A DNA stretch of 64,000 nt from DATFQE01 sp963733845 (GCA_963733845.1 CAVTEM010000007.1:558001-622000), one strand, 5' to 3'. Counted from the first letter of the stretch, positions 8,873 to 19,700 are shown. A program made the numbers and translations. Notes: generated by a model from the sequence alone, not told the origin.

Positions 8873-9840
8873 TAGAACTCGAGCAGCTTGCGCGCGGCGT
8901 CCACGACACGCGCGACCGAGGGCATGTACGCGTCCTCGATCTGCCAGTACGGGTACGGCACGTCGTAGCCGGTGACCCGCAACACCGGTCCGCGCAGGTC
9001 GAGGATCGCCTTCTCCGCCAGGATCGCCGCCAGCTCGGCGCCGTACCCGCAGGTGCGGGGCGCCTCCTGCACGATCACGACGCGCCCGGTCTTCCCGGCG
9101 GAGGCCAGCAGGGCGTCCTCGTCGAGCGGCTTCAACGTGCGCACGTCCAGCACTTCGACCGACGCGTCGAGCCGGTCGGCGGCCGCCTCGCAGACCGGGA
9201 TCATCGAGCCGTAGCCGACGAGCGTCAGGTCGCTCCCCTCGCGCGCGAGCCGCGCCTGCCCCAGCGGGACGACGTGCTCGCCCTCGGGGACGTCGCCGCG
9301 CAGGGTCCGGTAGTGGAGCTTCGGCTCGAGCACGACCACCGGGTCCGGGTCGCGGATCGCCGCCGCGAGCAGGCCCTTCGCGTCGGCGGGCGTCGACGGG
9401 ATCGCGACCTTCACACCGGGTGTGTGCACGTAGTACGCCTCGGGCGAGTCGTCGTGCAGCTCCGGGGCGCGGACGCCGCCGCCGTACGGCATGCGAACCG
9501 TCAGCGGGAAGCCGAGCTTGCCGCCGCTCCGCCAGCGGTAGCGCCCGACGTGCGTGATCAGCTGGTCGAGGCAGGGGTACGAGAAGGCGTCGTACTGCAT
9601 CTCGCAGACCGGCTTGAACCCGGCCATGCACAGGCCGACCGCGCCGCCCAGGATCCCGGCCTCGGCGAGCGGGGTGTCGAAGCAGCGGTCGGGCCCGAAC
9701 CGGTCGCGCAGCCCCGCGGTCGCCCGGAAGACGCCGCCCGCGCGACCGATGTCCTCGCCGAGGAGCATGACGTCGCCGTCCCGCTCCAGCTCGACGTGGA
9801 AGCAGTCGTTGATCGCCTCCAGCAGGGTCAGCTCAGCCAA
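8872..9840 (-). CDS. 2-oxoacid dehydrogenase E1 component, beta subunit
   Basis: 322 residues; pairs with the alpha subunit to bind thiamine diphosphate and decarboxylate a 2-oxoacid. Family segments include LLGEDIGRAGGVFRATAGL, FDTPLAEAGILGGAVGLCMAG, ITHVGRYRWRSGGK, RMPYGGGVRAPELHDDSPEA and the C-terminal transketolase-like VLDVRTLKPLDEDALL. The start is a TTG at 9840 that overlaps the alpha-subunit stop by 8 bases; this tight coupling suits the 1:1 stoichiometry. Whether the substrate is pyruvate, acetoin or a branched-chain 2-oxoacid cannot be decided from sequence alone; HSP-type DDSPEA favours branched-chain/pyruvate enzymes of Gram-positive type. Confidence 0.85.
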   Translation of the reverse strand: MAELTLLEAINDCFHVELERDGDVMLLGEDIGRAGGVFRATAGLRDRFGPDRCFDTPLAEAGILGGAVGLCMAGFKPVCEMQYDAFSYPCLDQLITHVGRYRWRSGGKLGFPLTVRMPYGGGVRAPELHDDSPEAYYVHTPGVKVAIPSTPADAKGLLAAAIRDPDPVVVLEPKLHYRTLRGDVPEGEHVVPLGQARLAREGSDLTLVGYGSMIPVCEAAADRLDASVEVLDVRTLKPLDEDALLASAGKTGRVVIVQEAPRTCGYGAELAAILAEKAILDLRGPVLRVTGYDVPYPYWQIEDAYMPSVARVVDAARKLLEF

Positions 9841-10909
9841 GCTCGGACCCCAGGATGCGGCGCAGCTCGGACAGGTCGCGCTCGAACGACGCAGGCGGGT
9901 CGACGAAGGCGTGTTCGAACAGGAGCCCCGGATCGCCCGGCGGCTCGGCTTCGGCCGCGGCGATCCCCTCTCGCATCCGGTCGGTGGCCTCGCCCTTGAT
10001 CGACTCGGCCATCTCGTCCGTCAGGATCCCCGCCCGCCGCAGGTAGCCCTCGAAACGCCCGACGCACTCGCGCGCGCGCTCCTCCTCGACGCGTGCCTCG
10101 TCGATGTAGGCCTTGGGGTCGTCCGCGGTCGCGTGCGGCCCGGCCCGGTAGTGCACGGCCTCGATGAAGGTCGGCCCCTCGCCCGCTCGCGCCCGCTCCA
10201 CCGCTTCACGCGTCGCCTCGTAGACCGCGAGCACGTCGAGCCCGTCGACGCGCAGCCCGGGCATCCCGTACCCGACCGCCTTGTCGGCGAGGGTGTCGGC
10301 CCGGGTCTGGGCCTCGAGTGGCGTGGAGATCGCCCACTGGTTGTTGTTGCACAGCAGGACGAGCGGAGCCCCGGTCACGGCGGCGAGGTTCGCGCCTTCG
10401 TGGAACGCGCCCTCGGAGGTCGCGCCGTCGCCGAAGTACGCGATCGCGCAGGCCTTCTCGCCGCGCAGCCTCTTGCCCCACGCGAGCCCCGCCGCGTGCG
10501 GCACGTGCGTCCCGATCGGGACGCAGATCGAGGCGACGTTGTAGTCGGCCGGGTTCCACCAGCCCGCGGGGTGCCCGCGCCACCACGAGAGCACGGTCGA
10601 GACCGGCATCCCGCGCAGCAGGCCGATCGCCGACTCGCGGTAGCTGGGGAAGATCCAGTCCTCGTCGGCGAGGGCGTAGGCGGAGCCCGCCTGGATCGCC
10701 TCGTGGTTCCAGAAGATCGCGTAGGTGCCGATCCGGCCCTGGCGGTGGTAGACGACCGAGCGCTCGTCGTAGGTGCGGAGGAGCACGAGCGAGCGGTACA
10801 GCTCCACGAGGTCGTGGTCCGCGAGACCCTCGACCTCCCGGTCGGGGACCGCGTCACCGTCGCCGATCACGCGCCTCAGATCGCGCTCGGCGGGAAGCAC
10901 CTGCGCCAC
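9833..10909 (-). CDS. 2-oxoacid dehydrogenase E1 component, alpha subunit
   Basis: 358 residues with the thiamine-diphosphate motif: AIAYFGDGATSEGAFHEGAN (GDG) and about 25 residues later LLCNNNQWAIS (NN). SYRESAIGLLRGM and GTHVPHAAGLAWGKRLRG are typical of PdhA/BkdA-type chains. It starts with GTG at 10909 and is the first gene of an operon E1alpha-E1beta-acetamidase-HIRAN-GNAT-E2. No E3 (lipoamide dehydrogenase) is present, so it is probably encoded elsewhere. Confidence 0.88.
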   Translation of the reverse strand: MAQVLPAERDLRRVIGDGDAVPDREVEGLADHDLVELYRSLVLLRTYDERSVVYHRQGRIGTYAIFWNHEAIQAGSAYALADEDWIFPSYRESAIGLLRGMPVSTVLSWWRGHPAGWWNPADYNVASICVPIGTHVPHAAGLAWGKRLRGEKACAIAYFGDGATSEGAFHEGANLAAVTGAPLVLLCNNNQWAISTPLEAQTRADTLADKAVGYGMPGLRVDGLDVLAVYEATREAVERARAGEGPTFIEAVHYRAGPHATADDPKAYIDEARVEEERARECVGRFEGYLRRAGILTDEMAESIKGEATDRMREGIAAAEAEPPGDPGLLFEHAFVDPPASFERDLSELRRILGSELG

Positions 10910-10935
10910 GGTCGGATTCTAGTTAGCGATACCGG

Positions 10936-11676
10936 TCAGGAGTGGGTGCGCAGGAACTCGTCGAAGAGCGATCGCACCGACTGGAACCCGAGCAGCGCGG
11001 TGCCGTGTGCGCTCGTTGCGGGCACGACCTCGAGTTGCTTCTCACGGGCCCCCGAGGCGCTGAAGAGCGTCTGGGCGTCGTCGTCGAACGGATCGTCCTG
11101 CTCCCCCACGACGAACAGCGTCGGCACCGCCAGCGAACCGATCCGCGCTGCCGCGTCGACGTTCGAGAAGTAGCTCGGCGCCGAAAGGCTGACCACGCCG
11201 TCGACGGGGGCTCCGAGCTCGGATGCCCCGGCGAGCACCGCCGTGCCTCCCATCGACGAACCGGCAAGGACGACGGTGCGGGCGCCGCGTGCGCGGATCG
11301 TGCGGACGGCCCCGACCACGTCGTGGTCGACTCGCCAGAGCCGCTTGACCGTCTTGCCCGACGAGCCGTGGTTGCGGTGGTCGAAGACGAGCACGCGGTA
11401 GCCGCCCCGCGCGAGCCGGCGTCCCTGGCGGATCCAGTCGCAGACGTCCTGCCGAAAGCCGTGCGAGAGCACGACTCCGCGCCGGCCGGAGCCGAGCTCC
11501 ACGCCGATCAGCCGGATGCCGTCGGCCGCCCGGAAGCGCACGACGCGCTTGCGCTCGGCCTTCGTCACGCAGGTCGCCTTCAGCTGGAGCTTGGGCGGCC
11601 CGGCGTCGATCGCCGCCACAGCCGAGCCCGAGACCCCGATCGGGACGAGCGCCACCAGGACGAGGAGGCGTCTCAT
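10936..11676 (-). CDS. Exported alpha/beta-fold hydrolase
   Basis: 246 residues. A signal peptide (MRRLLVLVALVPIGVSGSAVAA) is followed by an alpha/beta hydrolase: oxyanion region GVVLSHGFRQDVCDW, strand VLVFDHRNHGSSG, nucleophile elbow VLAGSSMGGTAVLAG (Ser), acid in VGEQDDPFDDD, and His in TSAHGTALLG. Esterase or peptidase activity on an extracellular substrate is likely, but the substrate is unknown. It has its own transcription unit, 26 bases upstream of E1alpha. Confidence 0.8.
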   Translation of the reverse strand: MRRLLVLVALVPIGVSGSAVAAIDAGPPKLQLKATCVTKAERKRVVRFRAADGIRLIGVELGSGRRGVVLSHGFRQDVCDWIRQGRRLARGGYRVLVFDHRNHGSSGKTVKRLWRVDHDVVGAVRTIRARGARTVVLAGSSMGGTAVLAGASELGAPVDGVVSLSAPSYFSNVDAAARIGSLAVPTLFVVGEQDDPFDDDAQTLFSASGAREKQLEVVPATSAHGTALLGFQSVRSLFDEFLRTHS

Positions 11677-11735
11677 TGCCCCGACGGTAGCGAAGCGTGG
11701 CGCCCGAGGCGGCAGCGTAGCGACACTGAGTCGCC

Positions 11736-12105
11736 GTGGTGACGATCGACGACGTCCGCGAGCTGACCGCCGGCCTGCCCCGGTCGTACGAGGCGTTCGT
11801 GCGCGGCCGGGTGAAGTTCCGCGTCGGGCAGATCGTCTACGTGGCCTTCTCCCGCGACGAGACGCTGATGGGCTTCGCGTTTCCCTAGGGAGGAGCGGGA
11901 GGCGTTCCTGCAGACCTTCCCGGACAAGTTCGTGCGGCCGAAGCCGGCCGACCTCCGCTTCGCCTGGCTCGTCGTCCGCCTGGCCGCGATCGACCGCGAC
12001 GAGCTGCGCGAGCTCGTCTTCGACGCCTGGAGGATGGTCGTCCCCAAGCGGCTCGCGGCCGCCTCCGACGACGAGCTCCTCCAGGGCGTGGTCGTCGACG
12101 ACTGA
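11736..12105 (+). CDS. MmcQ/YjbR-family protein (frameshifted)
   Basis: Small DNA-binding-like family of about 120 residues. Translation from the GTG at 11736 gives TIDDVRELTAGLPRSYEAFV, VKFRVGQIVYVAFSRDET and LMGFAFP, then a premature TAG at 11886. Removing one T gives FPREEREAFLQTFPDKF, then RPKPADLRFAWLVVRLAAID and MVVPKRLAAASDDELLQG up to a TGA at 12103, a complete 122-residue YjbR-like protein. I treat it as one gene with an indel, most likely a sequence error. It is convergent with the potassium channel gene, 3 bases apart. Confidence 0.65.
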
Positions 12106-12108
12106 GCG

Positions 12109-12588
12109 CTACGAGCGCCGAGTCAGAGCGGCTTCGATTCGCTCGAGCCGTCCGTCGAGCTCATGCAGCCGCCCGTCGAGCTGGCTCAGCTGCGCTGTCG
12201 CTGAAGTCTCGCCTTCCGAGCGCTCCTGCTCGAGCCGCGAGCGCGAGACGAACGTGCTCGTGATCGCGGCAGTGATCACGGTCAGGAACCCGATCCCGAA
12301 CAGCATGACGACCGCGGCGACGAGCCGTCCGGCCACGGTCACCGGCACGTTGTCGCCGTACCCGACCGTCGTGGTCGTCTGGATGGCCCACCAGAGCCCC
12401 GACCCGATCGACGGGAATCTCTCGTGCTCGGCGATCGTCATCACGATCCCGGACGCGACCGTGACCACGATCGTCGTCGTGGCGATCACGACAGCGGCTC
12501 CCCGCGGTGTGGTGGCGCGCGCGACCGACCTGTCGAGCCGTCGTTCGAGCCGTGTCCCCTGTGGTTCCTTCGGTAGTTGCGAGCTCAC
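12109..12588 (-). CDS. Two-helix potassium channel
   Basis: 159 residues. Two hydrophobic helices (residues 30-52 and 88-112) flank a pore loop WWAIQTTTTVGYGDNVPVT containing the K+ selectivity filter TVGYGD. After helix 2 comes a polar, Gln/Leu/Glu-rich tail (LSQLDGRLHELDGRLERIE) likely to form a short coiled coil that could stabilise the tetramer. There is no RCK or ligand-binding domain, so gating is unclear. The gene stands alone. Confidence 0.88.
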   Translation of the reverse strand: MSSQLPKEPQGTRLERRLDRSVARATTPRGAAVVIATTTIVVTVASGIVMTIAEHERFPSIGSGLWWAIQTTTTVGYGDNVPVTVAGRLVAAVVMLFGIGFLTVITAAITSTFVSRSRLEQERSEGETSATAQLSQLDGRLHELDGRLERIEAALTRRS

Positions 12589-12744
12589 CAGTCTCTCCTC
12601 CTGTTACTCATGGATCGGCCATCCGTCGGACACGTCGCGCGTTTCCGGTTGCCCCACCTCACGGAAGGTGGCCGATCCGCGAGCGCCGGGCGTCATGCCT
12701 CCGGGATGATTCGCACTCGCTGATGCCGGCGTCGCCGGCCGCCT

Positions 12745-13209
12745 CTAGCGCCGCGCGAGCAGGGCGAGCGTGAGCACCGCCACCACCGCGCCGAGCGCGC
12801 CGACGGCCTGCACCGGTGTGACCCCGGCGGGAACGGCGGCACCGGCCGCGACGAGAAGCGTGCCGACCGTGGCGGCGGCCAGCGCAAGGATCAGCAGCCC
12901 GGCCAGCCGGCTGCTGGCGGCCGCGCTCTGCTCGCGCGGCCAGCGCTTCGCCTCGACCGACCAGAACGCGAGCTCCGCGGCGAGCAGAAGCGCGGCTGCG
13001 ACGAACCCGGCCCGGGCGTCGAGGTCGCCGTCGGCCAGCGCGAGGGCCAGCGCGTAGCTCCCGACCACGACCGCCAGGGCCCACGAGACCGTGGCGCCGC
13101 TCGCCCACAGCAGCGCGCCCGCGAGCAGCACCACGCCGAAGCCGCCGACCGCCGCCGAGCCGGTGTCGAGCACGGCCGCGTAGGCCGCGACGGCCGCGGC
13201 CAGGCCCAC
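12745..13209 (-). CDS. Multi-helix membrane protein, unknown
   Basis: 154 residues from a GTG at 13209, with about five predicted hydrophobic helices and a single charged loop (SVEAKRWPREQSAAASSR). It follows the DUF58 gene by 17 bases in the same direction and is the last gene of the MoxR/DUF58 operon. Small membrane proteins of this kind often end such operons, but I do not recognise the family. Confidence 0.6.
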   Translation of the reverse strand: MGLAAAVAAYAAVLDTGSAAVGGFGVVLLAGALLWASGATVSWALAVVVGSYALALALADGDLDARAGFVAAALLLAAELAFWSVEAKRWPREQSAAASSRLAGLLILALAAATVGTLLVAAGAAVPAGVTPVQAVGALGAVVAVLTLALLARR

Positions 13210-13226
13210 CGCGCCCAGGCCCGCGC

Positions 13227-14494
13227 TTACACGCGGACGGATCTCGCGCCACGCCGAAACGAGCGCACCTCCTCGAGAGCTGCCTGAAGCGACTCGCCGT
13301 CGCGCCAGGGGACGACCGGCACGCCGACCCGCTCGTACTCCGAGCGGAGCGCCTCACGCCGGAGCTGCCAGATCCGGAAGGCGAGCCGCTCGAGCTCGTC
13401 CTCGCCCGGCTCCACGAACGGCGCCGGGTCGATCTCGACGATCGCGAGGTCGAAGCCGCGGCGGCGCAGGTCGAGCAGCGCGGCGACCGTGCGCTTGTCG
13501 ATCAGCGGCGTCAGGGCAACGACGAGCGCCCTCGGCGGCAGCGTGCGCGCCGGGATCACGTCGAGGTCCTTCCACGAGTAGTTGAGGACGATCTCCGTGT
13601 CGAGCAGCGCGTCCACGACGCGGTAGAGCTGGACGACCCCGGTGGCGGGCAGCAGCCAGTTGAGCACGCCGCCGAAGCTGACGAGCCCGACCCGGTCCTT
13701 GTGCAGCAGGTACCGCTGGGCGAGCGAGCCGGCCGCGCCCACCGCGAGGTCGAGCGTCCCCGGGCCGGTCCTGCGCGCCTCGGCGAACGTGTCCAGGAAC
13801 AGGACGACGTCGGCGTTCCGCTCGGGGTGCGCCTCGTTCACCCACAGCGCTCCCCTGCGGGCGCTGGCCCGCCAGTTGATCCGGCGCGGACGATCGCCGG
13901 GAGTGAACGGCCGCAGGTCGGCAAACTCGATCCCCTCGCCTCGCACACGCGCGACCTGGTTGCCGGCCGACAGCTGCGTCTCCTGGGGCCGAAGCAGCGC
14001 GCGCAGCGTCTCCGCGTGCGGATAGACCTTCAGCGGCAGCGAAGGCTCCAGCCGCTCCTCGTGCAGGAGCACACCGAAGCGGTCGTGGGCGCGAATGCGA
14101 ATGCCACCGAGCAGATAGGCGCCCCAGCGCGAGCAGCGCAGCCGCAGCTCGACCTCCTCCTCCTGCTCCGCGGCGAGCCGCAGCACCATCCGCGGGGAGC
14201 CCTCCACGACGGCGAGCCCGTACGGCACGTCGAACAGGAGCTCGAGCCGCTCGACCGAGTCGCCCTCGAGGTCGAGTGTCAGCGTCACCTCGTCGGCCTG
14301 GAGCGCGCGTTCGACGTCCAGCGACAACTCCAGCCGCACGCGCGGGGCGCGGTCGAACGCGAGTGCGAGGGAGAGCGGGAGCGCAAAGGCTGCCGCGACC
14401 GCCACCAGCTCGGGCCGGCGCAGGGCGAGCGCCGCGAGCAGGGCCGCACCCACCAGCGCGCCGTAGCCCGCGAGCTTCGGCGACGCGTACCGGG

Positions 14495-14498
<4 letters not shown>
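13227..14498 (-). CDS. DUF58 domain protein (MoxR-associated)
   Basis: 423 residues. Two N-terminal hydrophobic helices are followed by a beta-rich part and the DUF58 signature IEFADLRPFTPGDRPRRINW, then a von Willebrand-like fold (VVLFLDTFAEARRTGPG, VGLVSFGGVLNWLLP). DUF58 proteins occur with MoxR ATPases, where they are thought to be chaperone or insertion partners for metalloenzymes and cell-envelope proteins. The GTG start at 14498 overlaps the MoxR stop as GTGA, confirming it. The membrane anchoring and the neighbouring DUF4129 gene suggest an envelope role. Confidence 0.85.
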
Positions 14499-15469
<971 letters not shown>

Positions 15470-15473
15470 AGCC

Positions 15474-15980
15474 TTAGATTCTCTCCAGCGAGCTCACGAC
15501 CTTGCTCAGCTCCGCGGCCCCGACCCCGGGACCGTGGCGCACGTGCGGTGGCTCGCGGTCGGGTCGGACGAGCTCCCAGGCCGGCTCGCCGACCACGAGC
15601 CGCGAGGCGTCGACGTCGTGGTCGAGGGAGAGCCCGCGCCTGGTCGCGAGCCGCTGCGCGGCGATCTCGCGCAGGATCGGCCGGAGCCGGTAGTGGGCGT
15701 CGAAGGCCGTCGACGCGGAGAGCAGGACGGCCCGCTCGGTGCGCTCGAGCTCGGGCAGGCGGCGAATCGAGCGCCGCCGGCGCACCGTCGGCTCGGGCTC
15801 CGGCGGAGGTGCGGACGCGCCCAGCGCCCGGGCGAGCGGGTACACCGCGGCGGCCGCGATCAGGAGCACGTAGACATCGAGGGCGAGCTCCTGCCGGCCG
15901 GGCAGGAACCAGAGGGCCAGCGCGAACGGCAGCGCACCGGCGAGGGCGGCTGTCAGCACCGAGCGGAAGACTCTGTTCAT
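15474..15980 (-). CDS. Membrane protein of a MoxR/DUF58 operon
   Basis: 168 residues. Two N-terminal helices (LTAALAGALPFALALWFL and LDVYVLLIAAAAVYPLARAL) are followed by a cytoplasmic, Arg-rich domain (VRRRRSIRRLPELERTERAV, LRPILREIAAQRLATRRG). The ATG at 15980 overlaps the upstream DUF4129 stop as ATGA, which fixes the start. Genes of this layout are regular members of actinobacterial DUF4129-MoxR-DUF58 operons, but its function is unknown. Confidence 0.7.
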   Translation of the reverse strand: MNRVFRSVLTAALAGALPFALALWFLPGRQELALDVYVLLIAAAAVYPLARALGASAPPPEPEPTVRRRRSIRRLPELERTERAVLLSASTAFDAHYRLRPILREIAAQRLATRRGLSLDHDVDASRLVVGEPAWELVRPDREPPHVRHGPGVGAAELSKVVSSLERI

Positions 15981-16853
15981 ACCGGCGTGAGTGGAGCCGT
16001 CAGCTCGTCGCGGACCGCCTCGAGCGCTGTGATCGCCTGTTCCTTCATGCCCGGCTCGACCGGATGGTCGCTGAAACGCGCCCACTCGAACAGCCTGGTC
16101 AGCCGGGAGGCGGACGATGCGCTCGCGCTGAGCTCCTCGAGAGCGCGCTCGAGGTACTCCGCGGGCGCCTCCGCACGGTCTCTCGGCAGCCCGTGGACGG
16201 CCAGAACCCGCTCCATCCGCGCGTAGGCGGCCACGACGGCGCGGCGCGGGTCGGTCTCGTTCCGCAGGTCCTCGAGCGTGTCGTCGATGATCGCCGCCAC
16301 CGCCTCCGCCGTGTCGTCGGCGGGGACCGGCTCGTGCGCGTTCCGCAGCAGCAGCCTGGCGGCGTAGGCGCTCCCCACGAGGGCGACGACGAACGCGCCG
16401 CCCGACGAAGCGCCAGTCGAGCGTGCGGTCGTCGGTCGCGCTCGGCCGGCCTTCCTCCTCCGCGTTCGCCCCGACCTGCGCCGCCTCGGGCTGCGGGTTG
16501 TTGCCGAACCGGTCGCTCCAGGCCTTGCGGATCGCGACGACCGCGAAGATGGCGACGATCACGATCGTCACCGACGTCAGCACGCGCATCGTCGACGAGC
16601 GCCGCTTCCGTTCGAGCGCGACGGAGCCGTAGGTGCCTCCGTAGACGAGCGCGAAGAGCACCATCGTCACCGCGCCGAGGATCGCGCCGACCACGAGCAT
16701 CGCGTCGATCACGAACACGGGCACGGAGCCCTCTGCGCGCCCCTCGCCGCCGCGCCAGCGCTCGCCCGCGGCGAGGCCGACCAGGGCCAGGCTCAGCACG
16801 AGGCCTCCCACCAGGAGCGCCGTCCTCCGCCCGCTGTTGCCTCGCTCGTCCAC
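15977..16853 (-). CDS. DUF4129-domain membrane protein (frameshifted)
   Basis: 291 residues after correction. The N-terminal part has two or three helices (ALLVGGLVLSLALVGLAAG, VIDAMLVVGAILGAVTMVLFA, VLTSVTIVIVAIFAVVAI). The C-terminal part is a DUF4129 domain: AVVAAYARMERVLAVHGLP, APAEYLERALEELSAS and LTRLFEWARFSDHPV. One extra base near 16400 (in a GC-rich run) breaks it just before the helix AFVVALVGSAYAARLLL. DUF4129 domains resemble the C-terminal part of transglutaminase-like membrane proteins encoded with MoxR/DUF58. The start is a GTG at 16853, 16 bases after the lipid kinase. Confidence 0.7.
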
Positions 16854-16869
16854 GCCTCTCCTTAGACGC

Positions 16870-17769
16870 TCAGACCAGCACCGAGATTGCGTCCCGCTCG
16901 CACTGGAAGGTCGCCGTGGTCACGTCCCCGAGATCCTCGCCGTCGACCTGCAACGGCGTGGGCGCGTCGCACACGACTTCGAGCTCGTCGAGGTCGTGGC
17001 CGTAGAGGACGTCGCGGGCCCGCTGCTGCCCGCCTCCCTTGAGCACGTACGTGAGGAAGCGCGGCAGCGCCCCCGGCCGAAGCTCGCGCGCGCCGACGAC
17101 GTCCAGGCCGAGCTCGAAGCGAGCGTCGGGGGCGACCCGCAGCGGCACGGGGCCGACGTAGGTGTAGGGGTCGCAGTTCGCCACGAGCGCGAACGCGGCC
17201 CGGCCGAGGCCCTTCACCTCGAGGGCCGGCGTCATCCGGGCGCGCTGCTCGGCGAGCACGCGGATCAGCGTCCACGCGAAGCGGAAGTCGCCGGGCCGTC
17301 GCCCGTTCTCGTCGCGGCCGAGCGAGTCCATGCGGCGGACGAGCTCGGCGTCGAGCCCGATGCCGGCCGAGAAGCCGAAACGCCTGCCGTTGACGCGACC
17401 GACGGAGATCCGCCGAGCCCTGCCCTCCTGCAACGCAGCCGCCAGCTGCTCGGCCGCGTCGCCGACCTTGGCGGCGATCCCCAGCGCCCGCGGGAAGACG
17501 CTCGTGCCTCCGCCCGGCACGAAACCGACGGGATGCACGCCGTCGAGACCGTTGAGCGCCTCGTTGAACCCGCCGTCGCCGGCGAAGACGAACACGGCGT
17601 CCGCCTGCTCGCACGCCTCGCGGGCCAGCTCGGTCGCGTGGCCTTGGCGCTCGGTCAGGACGGTCCGCACCCTGGCCGCCTGCCCGAGAGCACGCTCGAC
17701 GAGGCGCACGCGCGCCTCGTTCACCTCGCTCGCGTACGGGTTGACGATCAGGACCGCGTCTCGCACCAT
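16870..17769 (-). CDS. Diacylglycerol kinase-like lipid kinase
   Basis: 299 residues of the DAGK catalytic family (YegS/BmrU-like). N-terminal VLIVNPYASE, the nucleotide motif FVFAGDGGFNEALNGL (GGDG-type), VGFVPGGGTSVFPRALGI, and the late FSAGIGLDAELVRRMD and VDGEDLG motifs are all present. It would phosphorylate a diacylglycerol or related lipid at the inner face of the membrane. It is the first gene of the downstream DUF4129-MoxR-DUF58 set, 16 bases before the next start. Confidence 0.88.
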   Translation of the reverse strand: MVRDAVLIVNPYASEVNEARVRLVERALGQAARVRTVLTERQGHATELAREACEQADAVFVFAGDGGFNEALNGLDGVHPVGFVPGGGTSVFPRALGIAAKVGDAAEQLAAALQEGRARRISVGRVNGRRFGFSAGIGLDAELVRRMDSLGRDENGRRPGDFRFAWTLIRVLAEQRARMTPALEVKGLGRAAFALVANCDPYTYVGPVPLRVAPDARFELGLDVVGARELRPGALPRFLTYVLKGGGQQRARDVLYGHDLDELEVVCDAPTPLQVDGEDLGDVTTATFQCERDAISVLV

Positions 17770-17848
17770 GGCGATCGTGCCAGGAATCGGCCACGTCGCC
17801 GTCGAAAGCTCCGATCCCGCCGGCGACCCGCGCAGGCCGTAGAAACGC

Positions 17849-17872
17849 GGAGGGGGCCCGCAGGCCCCCTCC
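17849..17872 (-). terminator. Hairpin terminator of the subtilase gene
   Basis: Perfect 10-base inverted repeat GGAGGGGGCC / GGCCCCCTCC with a four-base loop, 20 bases beyond the stop of the minus-strand subtilase gene. There is no T run, as is common in high-GC actinobacteria. Confidence 0.65.
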
Positions 17873-17892
17873 TCGAACCGCGCCTGAGCGCG

Positions 17893-19621
17893 TTACTGCA
17901 TGTGGATCTCGTGGCCGATCTGTACGGCCTTGAGCGCGTCCACGATCCCGTGGCCGTAGACGCCGTTGTAAACGGACGTCCCCTGGCAGTAGGTCGTGTA
18001 CGAGGCCGGCCGGCTCACGAACGCGTAGCTGAACGTGCCGTCCGGCATGTTTGACTGGCAGGGCGTGTCCGTGGCGGATGCCTCGAGATACGCCTGCGTG
18101 AACAACGGGTGGAGCGAGATGTCGTTCCCGCTCCGGTGCCCGTACTGCGACACGATCAGCGCCGCGACGCCGACCGCGTGCGGCGAGGCCATCGACGTGC
18201 CCTGGATCCACTGGTAGTAGGCGCACGTCGAGCCCTTGCAGCTCCGAACGACGAACGGGTTGTTCGGCGTGCCGTCGGGGTTCAGGTCACCGGCCTCGTC
18301 GGCCACGTTCTTCGGGTACGCGGCGAGGATCTGGTTCTGAACGGCCGGGATCGTAGCCGGCCAGCCCGCGTCGCGGAACCAGCCGCCCGGAGCCGCAACG
18401 GCGATCTCGCCGTAGCCCCAGTTGGAGAAGTCGGACTTGGTCTTGCTCGGACCGACCGACGAGACGCTGATCACGTTGTTGCCCTCGGTGGGCATGTCGA
18501 GGCACGTGTTGTTGACCGTCCGGTTGTGGTTCGTGCCGAGCGGGAAGTTCGGGCTCTGCACGTCGAGCGACGGGATGATGATGTCCTCGTGCCCGTTGCC
18601 GGCGGCGGCGATGAGCGTGACGCCATGCGTGTGCGCATAGTCGAGCGCTCGCTGGGTCGCCTCGAGCATCGTCGCCTGCGCCGCCCGATCCATCGCCGAG
18701 TCCTCCGGCACAGGATGCAACGGGTTGCCGCAGTTGTAGAGCCAGGGATCGATGAAGTAGCTCATGTTCGCCACGTCGATCCCGTGGTCGCCCGCGTACG
18801 TGAGTGCATCCACGCTCGGCTGCAGGAAGAAGAAACCGGAGTCCTGCCCGGCCCGGATGTTCACCAGCGTGACGTTCGGCGCCACACCGGCCATGCCGAT
18901 GCCGTTGATCGGCGAGGCGACGGTGCTGGCGACGTGCGTGCCGTGCGAGTTCTCGTCGACGTCGTTGGCGTCGTTGCACGACCCATCGGGCTCGGCAGCG
19001 CACGCACCGTCGATCGACGGGATGTCAACCGTGAAGTTCCGGCTCAGCGCCCGGTCGAAGTTCGGGGCGATGTCCGGATGGTTGCCGTCGACGCCGGTGT
19101 CGAGGATGCCCACGAGGACGCGCTTGCTGCCCTTCTCGGTGTGGTACGAGCCCTCGGACGTCGCGTGGATCATCTTCATGTCCCACTGCAGGTTCGCGAG
19201 CGGCTCGGCCGCGTTGTGGTGCAGGTACCCCGACCGACGACTTCTGCACCGCGGTGCCGCGTGACGCGCGCCTGAACGCACGCATCTGCTCGGGCGACAG
19301 CTTCGGCCGTAGCGACGGCTTCGCCCTGCCGATCGGGGTGTTGCGGGCGACGCCCTTGATCGCGCGCGAGGCCTCGGCGGTTCCGCGGAAGCGCGGGTTC
19401 GCCGAGATCGCGGTGGCGACGCCGATCTTGTTGTTGGCCCGCAGGATGCGGCCCTTCGCCTGCTTGACGGCGAGCTTCACGGCCGCCGGCGAGGCGCCCT
19501 GCTCGTAGAGCACGATGTACTTCGCGGGGCGCGTATCCGAGCCGGCGTCAGAGCCGACGGACAGGACGCCCGTCATTGCGGCCACGACCAGCGCGACCGC
19601 CACGAACAGCACTTTCTTCAT
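17893..19621 (-). CDS. Secreted S8 subtilisin-like serine protease (frameshifted)
   Basis: 575 residues after correction. A signal peptide (MKKVLFVAVALVVAAMTGVL) and an I9-like propeptide (AKYIVLYEQGASPAAVKLAV) precede the catalytic domain. The triad is visible: Asp in LVGILDTGVDGNHPDIAP, His in DENSHGTHVASTVAS, and Ser in WIQGTSMASPHAVGVAAL, with the oxyanion Asn region TLIAAAGNGHED. One extra base in the C4 run at 19228-19231 splits propeptide from catalytic domain; removing it gives SSVGYLHHNAAEPLANLQW. The ATG at 19621 has a good ribosome site (AGAAGGGAGA). It is expected to act outside the cell as a general protease. Confidence 0.85.
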
Positions 19622-19700
19622 TCTGCTCTCCCTTCTTGAGACTCCTACCGAATGCGGCGATTTGACCACTGTTTCTTCGAGACGGTCAAGTGCCTGAAAT

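Noticed and set aside
11886..11888. TAG in the YjbR-like gene as programmed readthrough
   Set aside because: The downstream family-like sequence is in another frame; a single extra T explains it better.
19622..19689. A promoter for the subtilase like that of the fungalysins
   Set aside because: TTGACC is present at 19684-19689 but the rest of the 31-base block is not recognisable and the -10 is poor.
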